Assembly (NCBI GenBank): GCA_934467415.1
Contig: CAKSLQ010000002.1
Coordinates: 124,001-188,000 of the forward strand
DNA length: 64,000 bases
Reading direction: 5' to 3'
Origin: an uncultured Eubacteriales bacterium
GTDB lineage: Bacteria; Bacillota; Clostridia; Oscillospirales; CAG-272
A program made the position numbers and the translations under genes. Within the stretch, counting starts at the first letter, position 1. Every line of letters begins with the position of its first letter. Below, one piece after another: positions 1 through 8,077 of the stretch. The notes under the pieces were generated by a model, which saw only the letters and a program-made list of their open reading frames with translations, had not been told where the DNA came from and did no database searches.

Positions 1-2
1 AA

Positions 3-1817
3 GACGCGTTCCTCTCGCAGTCGCTCGCGCGCATCGACATCCACGCGCCCTGCGGCGTGACGCTCGAGGACACGCGCCGCGCCGAGGTGGACAAGGCGGC
101 GCTGTACGATCTGTTTACCAAACTCGAATTCAATGTGTTTTTAAAGCGCATGGGGCTGACCGACGCGGTCAAGCTGAAGAATGCCGACGCGCTCGAAACT
201 GTCGCGCTCGAACCCGCGGCGCTCTGCGGCGTGCTTGCCGACAAGCGCTTTGCCTTTGCCCCCTGCGGCGACGAATTTTGCTTTGCCGACGGCGAAAAGC
301 TCTACCGCACGCTGCCCGACTACGCCGCGCTGCGCCCGCTGCTCACCTCGCCGCACCTGATTTGCTATGATCTGAAGGCGCTCTGCGCCGAAACCGCGCC
401 GCACGGCTATCTGCCGAGCGAGAACGCCTACGACGTGATGCTCGCCGCCTACGCCATCAACGCGGGCGAAGGCTCGTTTGCGCTCGATCGGCTGGCCGCC
501 GCCTACGCAGGCGAAGCGCTTGACGCGGACGCGCCCGCCGCGCCGGTGATTTACCGCATCTATGAGGCGACCGTGAAAAAGCTGGCGGAAGACAAGCTGG
601 ACGCGCTGTTCTACGATATGGAGACGCCGCTCTGCCGCGTGCTCTACGAGATGGAAAGCACGGGCTTCAAGATTGACCGCGCGGGGCTTGCCGCCTACGG
701 CGAACAGCTCACTTCCCTGCAAGAGCAGTTTGAGGAGCGCATCTACACGCTGGCGGGCGGAGAGTTCAACATCAATTCGCCGAAACAGCTTGGCGAGGTG
801 CTGTTTGAGCGCCTGCAGCTCCCGGCGGCGAAGAAAACCAAGACCGGCTACTCGACCAATGCCGAGGTGCTGGAAAAGCTGCGCCCCTATCACCCGATCA
901 TCGACGAGGTGCTGGAATACCGCAAGGTGACCAAGCTCATCGGCACCTATGTCGAGGGGTTGCTCAAGGTGGCGGACGCGGACGGACGCATCCACACCAG
1001 CTTCAAGCAGACCGGAACGGCGACGGGGCGACTCTCCTCCGCCGAGCCGAATTTGCAGAACATCCCGATCCGCACCGAGGCGGGACACGAGCTGCGCCGC
1101 TACTTCATCCCGCGCGACCGCGACCATGTGCTGATCGACGCGGACTACTCACAGATTGAGCTGCGCCTGCTTGCGCACATCGCGGGCGATGAAACGATGA
1201 TAAACGCCTTTCTCTCGGGCGAGGACATTCACGCATCGACGGCATCCGCCGTCTTCGGCGTGCCCCTCTCCGAAGTGACGCCCGAGCTGCGCAAGCGCGC
1301 CAAGGCGGTCAACTTCGGCATCGTCTACGGCATCGGCGACTACAGCCTGTCGGTCGATCTCGGCATCACGAAGAAGCAGGCGGGCGAATATATCGCAAAC
1401 TACCTGGCGCGCTTCCACGCCATCGACAGCTATCTGAAGGACACCGTCCGCATGGCGTATGACCACGGCTTTGTCGAGACGATTTTCGGCAGACGGCGCT
1501 ACATCCCCGAGCTGAAAGCCTCCAACAAGATGATGCGCAGCTTCGGTGAGCGCGTCGCGATGAACAGCCCGATTCAGGGCAGCGCCGCCGACATCATCAA
1601 GATCGCCATGGTGAACACGCGCAACGCCCTCGCCGCCGCAAACATCGACGCGCGCCTGATCCTGCAAGTCCACGACGAACTCGTCGTGGAAGCCGCGCGC
1701 ACCTGCGCCGACGAGGCCGCCATGATTCTCCGCCGCGAAATGGAGAACGCCGTAAGCCTCTCCGTCCCCCTGTCCGTCGACCTCACCGTCGGCGATACAT
1801 GGTATGAAAATAAGTGA
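3..1817 (+). CDS. polA: DNA polymerase I, C-terminal part (5' truncated by window)
   Basis: DNA polymerase I, the gap-filling polymerase of repair and Okazaki fragment maturation. The frame is open to the left edge, so about 604 residues are visible; the missing 5' part would hold the flap nuclease domain. The polymerase motifs are intact: motif A DADYSQIELR near 1137, the O-helix RAKAVNFGIVYG near 1297 and motif C VHDELVVEA near 1669. The region where the proofreading domain would carry its first DxE pair reads RFAFAPCGDEF, without the acidic pair, so the 3'-5' exonuclease fold is probably inactive, as in Bacillus-type enzymes. A strong terminator follows at once. Confidence 0.97.
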   Translation, partial: DAFLSQSLARIDIHAPCGVTLEDTRRAEVDKAALYDLFTKLEFNVFLKRMGLTDAVKLKNADALETVALEPAALCGVLADKRFAFAPCGDEFCFADGEKLYRTLPDYAALRPLLTSPHLICYDLKALCAETAPHGYLPSENAYDVMLAAYAINAGEGSFALDRLAAAYAGEALDADAPAAPVIYRIYEATVKKLAEDKLDALFYDMETPLCRVLYEMESTGFKIDRAGLAAYGEQLTSLQEQFEERIYTLAGGEFNINSPKQLGEVLFERLQLPAAKKTKTGYSTNAEVLEKLRPYHPIIDEVLEYRKVTKLIGTYVEGLLKVADADGRIHTSFKQTGTATGRLSSAEPNLQNIPIRTEAGHELRRYFIPRDRDHVLIDADYSQIELRLLAHIAGDETMINAFLSGEDIHASTASAVFGVPLSEVTPELRKRAKAVNFGIVYGIGDYSLSVDLGITKKQAGEYIANYLARFHAIDSYLKDTVRMAYDHGFVETIFGRRRYIPELKASNKMMRSFGERVAMNSPIQGSAADIIKIAMVNTRNALAAANIDARLILQVHDELVVEAARTCADEAAMILRREMENAVSLSVPLSVDLTVGDTWYENK

Positions 1818-1818
1818 A

Positions 1819-1862
1819 CACCAAAAGAACCGCCACCCTGCCGGGTAGCGGTTCTTTTGGTG
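1819..1862. terminator. Bidirectional terminator between polA and the TIR gene
   Basis: A 15-bp perfect stem (arms 1819-1833 and 1848-1862) with a small inner ACCC/GGGT stem. A-rich and T-rich arm ends let it serve the converging polA and TIR-protein genes. Confidence 0.85.
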
Positions 1863-1872
1863 GCCTAAAGTG

Positions 1873-4584
1873 TTAAGAGTCCAGATTGATCCACAAAGCG
1901 GGGCGAACAGCATTTCTATCGTAATTGACAGAGTAGCCGAACTCGCGGATGTCCCCGCCGCTGCTGACACCGGCTGCATAGTTATAACCACCGCCGGGCG
2001 ACCGCAGCCACCACCGGCAGGTACCTTTGTCACCTTTAGTGTAGCCAATGCTAGTCAATGCGCCATTTTCCTTTGCATAGGTGGACGGAACGCACTCTCG
2101 TGCTGCATCACTGTCGAAGTATCGATTCACCTCATCGATGCTGAGCAGAAATACCTTATCCATCGTTGCATTGCCGGGATCTGTACTGAACATCAGATTT
2201 TTGTCGGGGAGGGCATTTGTATCCGCTATCATCGCCTGCTCTACCGAGCTAAACGCCATATTAAAAAAAGTGTCATTCAGCCATTGGCGAAGCGAGCAAG
2301 TCTCCCATGTGATATTAACCATCAAATAGTTGTAGGGCTGACAGTCAAGTGCTTTGTCACTGATTACAAGAATCCTGTTATTTTCTTTCGCCAGTACCAG
2401 CCACGCAATGTCTTCCTTGCCATTGGAAGTATTGTTATCCTGCTCATATGCGCCAAAGTAAACTTTGCAGCCGACCTGCGCTACTTGCAGTAGCACGTCC
2501 TCACCGCACAGCGGTATAATCTCCTCCAGTTTTGCCTGTGCATCTGCGCGATTCAATCCTCTCAGCAGTACAAAAGCATCGACATAATCTTGTTGTTCTG
2601 CCAACTCAATCGCACGGTTATACCGTTTTTCAGAAATCATTTCATCCTTGCCGACTTCATTCAGCAGCGCGTATGCTTCGTCATACTGTTCTGCATCCAA
2701 CAATGCTATTGCGCGATTGTACTTGCTTTCGGAAATTGCCTTTTCATCGCCTATATCTTTGAATAACTTATATGCATCGTTATATTTTTCCTGCTCAAGG
2801 CATGCCTCGGCACGGCTTCGCTTATTTGCAATAATCGCGTCGTCATCCCCAAGCTCTTGCAAAATTGCATATGCGTCCGCATAGTCGCCGTTTGCAAGCA
2901 TTTGATTTGCTTTCGAGCGTTTCAATGCCGGTGAAATGAGCGTGACATACAGGATTGTGAAAATGATGACCACCGCCGCAAAAACACCGAATATCGCAAG
3001 TGCTTTGTTCACTTGTTTTGCACGCGCCTCGTCTGCCGCCTGCTTTTCCGCATAAGCCCTTTCGCACAGGCGCTGTTGCTCGTCCGCATCCCGAAAGCCG
3101 GATATGGATTTGAATGCGTCAATAGCCGCCTCGTAATTGCCAACTTTCCATTCGTTCTGTGCGCGGTCGTATATATCTTCCATATAAGCCGTTGCCGCCT
3201 TTTCGGCGCATTGCTCCGCCAGCGCATCTGCATCCTTATACCCCGGAATGCTTTTGAACAGTTCTGCGGCGTGACTGTAATGATCCGATATCCACTCAAA
3301 TTTCATCAAATCCATTGCGCGCTTATAGATGTCGGCAAGTCGCGCATTTTCGTTGCGCTCGTTGATATGGTCGATATAGCCTTTGAGTGTGCTTGCGAGC
3401 TTTTCATTGCCGAAGCGGACGGCCTTCTGATAGTTATTGTTGCCGTCAAACGGCTCGGCAAGGTCGGCGAGGTCTTCCTGCTTTTTGACATTGCGTTCCG
3501 CCATCAGCTTGCCGAGGTAGGCTTCGGCGCACTCGGGGTCGAGGTCCAGCACCTTCTCGCAGTAGGCGTCCGCCTCCTGCCAGTTGCCGTCCTCGAGGAA
3601 CATAAACGCGCGCTTGAGCAGCGGTGCGGTAGACGCATTCGCACCGGTGACCACAGTCTCCTTGACCACAGTCCTCGCTTTGGGTGCGTCGTTCCCGGTC
3701 AGCTTTTTGATGCCGCGGATGAGATCCTGCATAAAGCCGAGCTTGGACATATCCTGCGCCTGCAGATGCGAGAATTCCTCCGGCAGGTCGTAGGGATCCA
3801 TATCCTTGTAGGCGGGGATGAGAATCTTCTTTGCGCCGCCCTTGATGAGCGCGAGGTAGCGGCTCCACTCGTTTTTGACCCAGACCGCATTGAAATAGGC
3901 TGGCTTGGTACCGAGGACGACCATCACCTTGGCGCTGTTCAGCGCGGCGAAGATATACGGCTCATAGGCGGAGCCGAGCTTATCCTCCAGCGTGATGCGG
4001 GCAAAGAAGACCTTGAAGCCCTCTCCCGTCAACTGATGATAGAGGTCGTTTGCCAGCACGCTGTCGGGCGTCCGTCTGCCGTTTTCATCGGTCTCCTTAT
4101 AGCAGATGAAGACATCAAACGGTTCCTCCTTCTGCGAAATGGCAAGGATGCCTTTCTGAATCTCGTTGATCGTCTTCGCCTCGGTCTCGTAGACCTCGCG
4201 CTGCGCCGCATCGGCGTTGGCGATGGCGGACTTGTAGTCCTCGTCGTCAAAGATCGAGGTGTACTGCGCGCGGTTGACCGTGGGAATGTGCTTATGCGTC
4301 TGCGGATCCTCGACATACTCGATGCCGTAGCGGCAGAGGACGAGCGACCAGTACGCCTCGGCGTCGGTGTTATCCTCGCTCAGAATCTGCTCGTAGATGC
4401 CCGCCGCCTTGTCAAACTCGTTGTTGCGGCGAAAGTGCCCTGCGCGATCATAGAGGTTGGCGCGCTTGTCGTCGTCGAGGCGCGGCAACGTCTGCCTGGT
4501 GCCGCAGTATTCGCAGGTGGCCACGGTATCGCCGGGGGCAAACTCCAGCGTGCCGCCGCACATTTTACATTTGAAAAGTGACAT
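1873..4584 (-). CDS. Zinc-ribbon / TIR / TPR / transmembrane / DUF6273 protein
   Basis: A 903-residue multidomain protein. Residues 1-30 form a zinc ribbon (C6xxC9, C24xxC27). After a short TPR-like helical stretch comes a TIR domain (about 155-295), opening FDVFICYKETD and containing WVKNEW; E239 sits where TIR NADases such as SARM1 carry the catalytic glutamate. TPR-like helices (about 320-515) lead to one membrane helix (about 527-550), then more repeats carrying a YNDAYxLF-type motif, and a C-terminal DUF6273-like domain (about 707-903) with CRWWLRSPGGG and NAVRPALWI. TIR would be cytosolic and the C-terminus outside. It is the last gene of an operon with the membrane and SPFH genes. Whether it cleaves NAD is inference. 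Confidence 0.85.
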   Translation of the reverse strand: MSLFKCKMCGGTLEFAPGDTVATCEYCGTRQTLPRLDDDKRANLYDRAGHFRRNNEFDKAAGIYEQILSEDNTDAEAYWSLVLCRYGIEYVEDPQTHKHIPTVNRAQYTSIFDDEDYKSAIANADAAQREVYETEAKTINEIQKGILAISQKEEPFDVFICYKETDENGRRTPDSVLANDLYHQLTGEGFKVFFARITLEDKLGSAYEPYIFAALNSAKVMVVLGTKPAYFNAVWVKNEWSRYLALIKGGAKKILIPAYKDMDPYDLPEEFSHLQAQDMSKLGFMQDLIRGIKKLTGNDAPKARTVVKETVVTGANASTAPLLKRAFMFLEDGNWQEADAYCEKVLDLDPECAEAYLGKLMAERNVKKQEDLADLAEPFDGNNNYQKAVRFGNEKLASTLKGYIDHINERNENARLADIYKRAMDLMKFEWISDHYSHAAELFKSIPGYKDADALAEQCAEKAATAYMEDIYDRAQNEWKVGNYEAAIDAFKSISGFRDADEQQRLCERAYAEKQAADEARAKQVNKALAIFGVFAAVVIIFTILYVTLISPALKRSKANQMLANGDYADAYAILQELGDDDAIIANKRSRAEACLEQEKYNDAYKLFKDIGDEKAISESKYNRAIALLDAEQYDEAYALLNEVGKDEMISEKRYNRAIELAEQQDYVDAFVLLRGLNRADAQAKLEEIIPLCGEDVLLQVAQVGCKVYFGAYEQDNNTSNGKEDIAWLVLAKENNRILVISDKALDCQPYNYLMVNITWETCSLRQWLNDTFFNMAFSSVEQAMIADTNALPDKNLMFSTDPGNATMDKVFLLSIDEVNRYFDSDAARECVPSTYAKENGALTSIGYTKGDKGTCRWWLRSPGGGYNYAAGVSSGGDIREFGYSVNYDRNAVRPALWINLDS

Positions 4585-4596
4585 GTCCGTAGCTCC

Positions 4597-5292
4597 CTAT
4601 TTCAACGCCTTGCACTTGCTGCCGCGTTCCTGCATAAGCAGAACCAGCGCATCGGCGGCTTCGTCCACGCCTGTGCCGGATGTGACGGCGGCGGTGAAGG
4701 TCTGCATCTGCGCCGCGATCTTTGCCTCGATGTCGGCAAGGGCGGGGGCGCTCATCGGATCGCTGTAGCGGATCGCCTCGTACACCTTTTTGCAGGCGTT
4801 TTTTGCCGCGTCGCCTTGGGCGCGGGCGCAGAGATTCTCCGCATCGACGGTGAGGTTTTTGATAAACTGCGTCTGCGCTTTGACCTTCTCATCCACGCCT
4901 GCGACGAGCTCCGCCGCGGCGGCTGCCTTGATGACGGCGACCGCGCAGAAGACGAGAATCAGCAGGCAGACGAGCGCGCCGACCCAGTTCGGCAGATCGG
5001 GCACGGTCATGCACAGCCCGCCGCAGACCAGCGTGAGCACAAGCCCGGTGTAGCTGACCGTGACAAGCGGCAGATTGTAGAACAGTTTCTGCGCATTTTC
5101 GGCTTTCAGCGCGAAATGGGCGCAGACGAGCTGTCCGACAAAGGCGACCGTGATGCCGATGTACCCTGCCCAGAATGCCCCGCCGAATTTGTCATATTCA
5201 CCGACGAAGCGCGGGGAAACAAATACAAGCAGATTGAACAACACAAACAGCAGCGCCCACGCGGCTGCGTAATACCTGAATCCTTTTTTCAT
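4597..5292 (-). CDS. Four-helix membrane protein of unknown family
   Basis: 231 residues. Four hydrophobic helices (roughly 7-29, 42-63, 71-95 and 101-125) are followed by a soluble helical tail of about 100 residues rich in Ala, Glu and Lys. I do not recognise the family and assign no function. The start has a good ribosome site (GGAGG, 7 nt upstream). Gaps of only 12 nt separate it from the SPFH gene upstream and the TIR gene downstream, so the three are almost certainly co-transcribed. It could be a membrane anchor or partner for either neighbour, but nothing in the sequence proves that. Confidence 0.75.
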   Translation of the reverse strand: MKKGFRYYAAAWALLFVLFNLLVFVSPRFVGEYDKFGGAFWAGYIGITVAFVGQLVCAHFALKAENAQKLFYNLPLVTVSYTGLVLTLVCGGLCMTVPDLPNWVGALVCLLILVFCAVAVIKAAAAAELVAGVDEKVKAQTQFIKNLTVDAENLCARAQGDAAKNACKKVYEAIRYSDPMSAPALADIEAKIAAQMQTFTAAVTSGTGVDEAADALVLLMQERGSKCKALK

Positions 5293-5304
5293 GATGAACC
5301 TCCG

Positions 5305-6444
5305 TCACAGCAGGCTGGCCAGCAGCTTTGCCTTCATATCATTATATTCCGCCTCGGAGAGCAGCCCTGCCTCCTTCATCACGGTGAGCTTCTCCACCTT
5401 TGCCTTGAACGCCGCCATATCGTCGGCGGGCGCGGGCTGTTCCGCCTTTGCGGGTTCTGCCGCCGCATGCATCGCGTCGTTGACCGCGCCGCCGACCATA
5501 CCGCCGACCGCGCCGCCGACACCCGCCATGGTGCCGAGCCCGACGCCCATATTGGTAAACTGCCCGACCGCCTCGTTCTCTGCGACCTTCTCGGCGACAT
5601 CAAAGCCGCGCTCCTGCGCGTAGGTATAGCCCTCCTGCGCGCGCTTGGTCGCCTGCGCCTGCGAATCAATGACGACCTTCTGCGCCTCGGTCTGCGCATA
5701 GATCAGATCGGTCTGCTGGCGGAGCTTTGCCTCGGCGATATCCGCATACTGGCGGAAATGCAGCTCCTTGAACTTCTCATACTGCCGCTCGCCGTCCGGC
5801 TTGACCACCGTGGTGACGAAGAAGCGGTCAAGCGCGATGCCGTAGTCGGCGAAATCCGGGATCAGCAGCTTGTGCAGCGCCTCGGAAAAGGCGGCGAGAT
5901 GCTCGTCGATCTCAAAGATGTTGACGGAGTCCGCCTTGATGACCTGCGCGATATAGGTCTTGACGCGCGTCATCAGAAAGGCGCGGAAATACCCGGCAAG
6001 CTGCTGCTGACTAAGCCCGCTCTCCGTGCCGACCAGCTTTACGAGCAGCTTGCGGCTGTCGGCGGCGCGCAGGCTCATCTCGCCCGATGCGCCGATCGAG
6101 ATGGGAAAGCCGTAGGTCGGCTCGATGTACTGAATTTTGGAATCCGTGCCCCATTTGATGCCCATCTGCACGGTCTTGTTGACAAAATAAACCTCGCAGT
6201 GAAACGGCGTTGTATCGCCGGTGGCGCGGTTCAGAAATTTCCCGATTTTCGGGATATTCTGCGTCTCCAGCGTATAGCGACCCGGCCCGAACAGGTCGAG
6301 CGCCTGCCCGTTCATCATGAAGATCGCTTCCTGCGATTCATGGACGATGAGCTGCGTCAGGCTGTTGAAGTCTTCGCAGGGATGCTTCCACACAAAGGTG
6401 GAATTGTCCCCTTCGTATTTGATGATGTCTGCAATCTGTGACAT
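5305..6444 (-). CDS. SPFH/Band-7 protein with SHOCT tail
   Basis: A 379-residue SPFH-family scaffold protein of the type often annotated 'virion core protein' in Firmicutes. It opens MSQIADIIKYEGDN, the usual start of this family. The SPFH core spans about 20-250, a charged helical segment follows (about 230-290), then a Gly/Ala-rich stretch that could insert in a membrane (about 295-325), and a SHOCT-like tail containing MKEAGLLSEAEYNDMK. I chose the ATG at 6444 because it matches the family start and sits behind a strong purine-rich ribosome site; the longer frame has no such support. SPFH proteins oligomerise on membranes and organise microdomains. First gene of the SPFH-membrane-TIR operon. 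Confidence 0.88.
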   Translation of the reverse strand: MSQIADIIKYEGDNSTFVWKHPCEDFNSLTQLIVHESQEAIFMMNGQALDLFGPGRYTLETQNIPKIGKFLNRATGDTTPFHCEVYFVNKTVQMGIKWGTDSKIQYIEPTYGFPISIGASGEMSLRAADSRKLLVKLVGTESGLSQQQLAGYFRAFLMTRVKTYIAQVIKADSVNIFEIDEHLAAFSEALHKLLIPDFADYGIALDRFFVTTVVKPDGERQYEKFKELHFRQYADIAEAKLRQQTDLIYAQTEAQKVVIDSQAQATKRAQEGYTYAQERGFDVAEKVAENEAVGQFTNMGVGLGTMAGVGGAVGGMVGGAVNDAMHAAAEPAKAEQPAPADDMAAFKAKVEKLTVMKEAGLLSEAEYNDMKAKLLASLL

Positions 6445-6470
6445 GAGATGCCCCCCCTTGAAAATAAAAA

Positions 6471-6494
6471 GTGCGGCTACCGAAGCAGCCGCAC
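6471..6494 (-). terminator. Terminator-like hairpin in the SPFH leader (attenuator candidate)
   Basis: An 8-bp GC-rich stem (GTGCGGCT/AGCCGCAC, 8-nt loop) is followed on the minus strand by TTTTTATTTT, directly before the SPFH ribosome site. The upstream CYTH gene already has its own terminator, so this one lies inside the SPFH leader, where it could attenuate transcription. Confidence 0.6.
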
Positions 6495-6517
6495 AAAAAA
6501 CGCAAACTCCGATAGTC

Positions 6518-6661
6518 GCCAAACTATATGATATGTAAGCACTTTGTTTTCACATGTCCGTGGAATTTGCATTTTTATCAAATTCTGAACATGTTGAAAA
6601 AGGGCAGACTCCTCCCTTGCAAAAGTGCTTCCCGTTTCTTTGGATATTCATATAGTTTGGC
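6518..6661 (-). promoter_or_regulatory. Structured 5' leader, riboswitch-like, unknown class
   Basis: Read on the minus strand, this 144-nt segment folds as nested stems. P1 pairs 6661-6644 with 6534-6518 (17 bp, one bulged A). P2 pairs 6630-6622 with 6545-6537 (9 bp). A small hairpin (6618-6614 with 6604-6600) and a two-part stem (ACATGT 6594-6589 with 6557-6552; GAATTTG-type 6585-6579 with 6569-6563) lie inside. The first P1 base falls at the predicted transcription start. A terminator-like hairpin and the ribosome site follow. I recognise no known riboswitch core. A MITE-like repeat is the main alternative. Confidence 0.5.
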
Positions 6662-6667
6662 AATTCC

Positions 6668-6696
6668 ATTTTACCGCAAGGGGCGCGCAAAAGCAA
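6668..6696 (-). promoter_or_regulatory. Sigma-A-type promoter for the SPFH-TIR operon
   Basis: TTGCTT and TAAAAT separated by 17 nt on the minus strand, placing the start near 6661, where the leader structure begins. Confidence 0.55.
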
Positions 6697-6751
6697 GATG
6701 ATTTCCGAAAAAAGTAGGAATTTTATCAAAATTTGCATGATGTTGCTATTG

Positions 6752-6789
6752 AAAAAACGGTACATCCCGCAGGGGGTGTACCGTTTTTT
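6752..6789 (-). terminator. Terminator after the CYTH gene
   Basis: A 13-bp stem (6752-6764 with 6777-6789) with an A-run and T-run at its ends, 10 nt past the CYTH stop. It closes the ten-gene leftward run. Confidence 0.85.
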
Positions 6790-6798
6790 ACAGATGAA

Positions 6799-7308
6799 TT
6801 ATTCCGGCAATTCGATGGCCAGGGCATGGTTGGTATAGCGATTGTCGTCGGTGACCTCGCGGAGGACACGCACGAAGGCGGGCGGTGTGACCGGGGTATC
6901 CTCGCGCGGCAGTTCCACCTCGAGAAACGCTTTGTCCGACCAGAACGGGAAGACGTCGATTTCCCAGACAAAGCCGCCCTTGCGGACGCAGTAGCGCGTC
7001 TTTTCAATCGTGCGGCAGGCGGGGTCGGCGCGGCGCAGCAGTTCGTCATATGCGGCGCGGTCGATCGTCTCCTCGAGTTCGATGCGTTTCATCGCATTCA
7101 GTTTGACCTTGGTGTTGTGCGTGTAGGTCGTCACGCCGCCGCGCGTGCGGGCGCGGACGCGCTCGCTGACGCCCTTCTCCGCGACAAGATAGGTCTGTGA
7201 GATGGCAGAGACATCGCCGTCCGCCAGCGCGGCAAGCCGCGCCGTGTCGGGGTATTCGATGAGAAATTTGCGCTCGATCTCGAGCGGCGCGCCGTTTTCA
7301 CTCTGCAT
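6799..7308 (-). CDS. CYTH-domain protein (triphosphate tunnel metalloenzyme family)
   Basis: 169 residues. The N-terminus carries the CYTH signature ExExK in LEIERKFL, followed by alternating charged strands (RVRAR, TKVKL, IELEE, EIDVF, FLEVEL) that line the tunnel in this fold. Family members act on triphosphates (tripolyphosphatase, thiamine triphosphatase, CyaB-type cyclase); the sequence does not tell which. I use the ATG at 7308 because it has an AGGA-type site and starts right before the domain; it overlaps the end of the Sel1 gene by 11 nt, implying translational coupling. Last gene of the AAA+/sigma run. Confidence 0.85.
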   Translation of the reverse strand: MQSENGAPLEIERKFLIEYPDTARLAALADGDVSAISQTYLVAEKGVSERVRARTRGGVTTYTHNTKVKLNAMKRIELEETIDRAAYDELLRRADPACRTIEKTRYCVRKGGFVWEIDVFPFWSDKAFLEVELPREDTPVTPPAFVRVLREVTDDNRYTNHALAIELPE

Positions 7309-8077
7309 CCCGGTTTTCCTCCAGATAGCGCTCCATGCGGCGATAGAGCATTTTTGCATCGCTGCACCCGAGCCGCTCCGCCGTCTTCACGCATTCCATC
7401 GCATAGGTGCGGTCGGTCGGCGTCCCCTCGCCGTTGAAGGCGCAGATGCCGACGTGCATCCAGCCGTAGGCGCTGCCCGCGTCGGCGGCGCGCTTATACC
7501 AGGCGAACACCTTTTTCGGGTCGGCGGGCACGCCCTTGGCGCCGCGCCAGATCGACGCCAGCGTCAGCATCGCATCGACATTGCCGCGGTCGGCGGCGCT
7601 CTCGAGCAGGTGCACGGCGTCGATGGCGTCCGGCTGCATCCCCTCGCCGTTGAGGCGGCAGATGCCGAGCTCGTAGAGCGCGCCGGGATGCCCTGTTTCG
7701 GCCGCCTTTTGCAGCCATTTCACCGCCGCGTCAAAGTCCGGCAGGCCGACCGCGCCCTCCATCGCCATCATCGCGGCGGTGTACTGCGCCTCGGCGTCGC
7801 CCGCCTCGGCGGCGTCCAGCGTTTTGCGGAACTGCTCGACCGTCTCGGGGGACGGCGCGTCTACAGGGCAGTTGCCCATGACAAAATCGCGGTAGGCGAT
7901 GTCACCGAGCGGAATCCCGTTCTCGGTCAGGTAGGCATATTCGTTGACGCGGTCGAGCATGTCGATGAGCAGGCGGCGGTCATCGCCGCTCTTTGCCGCC
8001 AGCATCATGCCGGTCAGCAACTCAATGTCCTTTTCCGGGATGCAGCTCAGCTTCTCCGCAATTTCGGTGCTTGTCAT
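7298..8077 (-). CDS. Sel1-repeat protein
   Basis: A 259-residue soluble protein with about four tandem Sel1-like repeats (about 90-240), visible as AAVKWLQKAAETGHPGALYELG, VHLLESAADRGNVDAMLTLA and VFAWYKRAADAGSAYGWMHVG in parts. No signal peptide or membrane helix. Sel1 repeats are helical scaffolds for protein-protein contacts. It overlaps the HAD gene upstream by 4 nt and the CYTH gene downstream by 11 nt. A scaffold role in the surrounding gene set is inference. Confidence 0.85.
   Translation of the reverse strand: MTSTEIAEKLSCIPEKDIELLTGMMLAAKSGDDRRLLIDMLDRVNEYAYLTENGIPLGDIAYRDFVMGNCPVDAPSPETVEQFRKTLDAAEAGDAEAQYTAAMMAMEGAVGLPDFDAAVKWLQKAAETGHPGALYELGICRLNGEGMQPDAIDAVHLLESAADRGNVDAMLTLASIWRGAKGVPADPKKVFAWYKRAADAGSAYGWMHVGICAFNGEGTPTDRTYAMECVKTAERLGCSDAKMLYRRMERYLEENRDAE

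Noticed and set aside
1873..2500. DUF6273 end of the TIR protein as a diversity-generating retroelement target (WWLRSPG, RPALWI)
   Set aside because: No reverse transcriptase and no second near-identical template repeat were found in the window.
6550..6765. 71-residue minus-strand frame in the SPFH leader
   Set aside because: It covers the promoter and the structured leader, lacks a ribosome site and shows no protein family.
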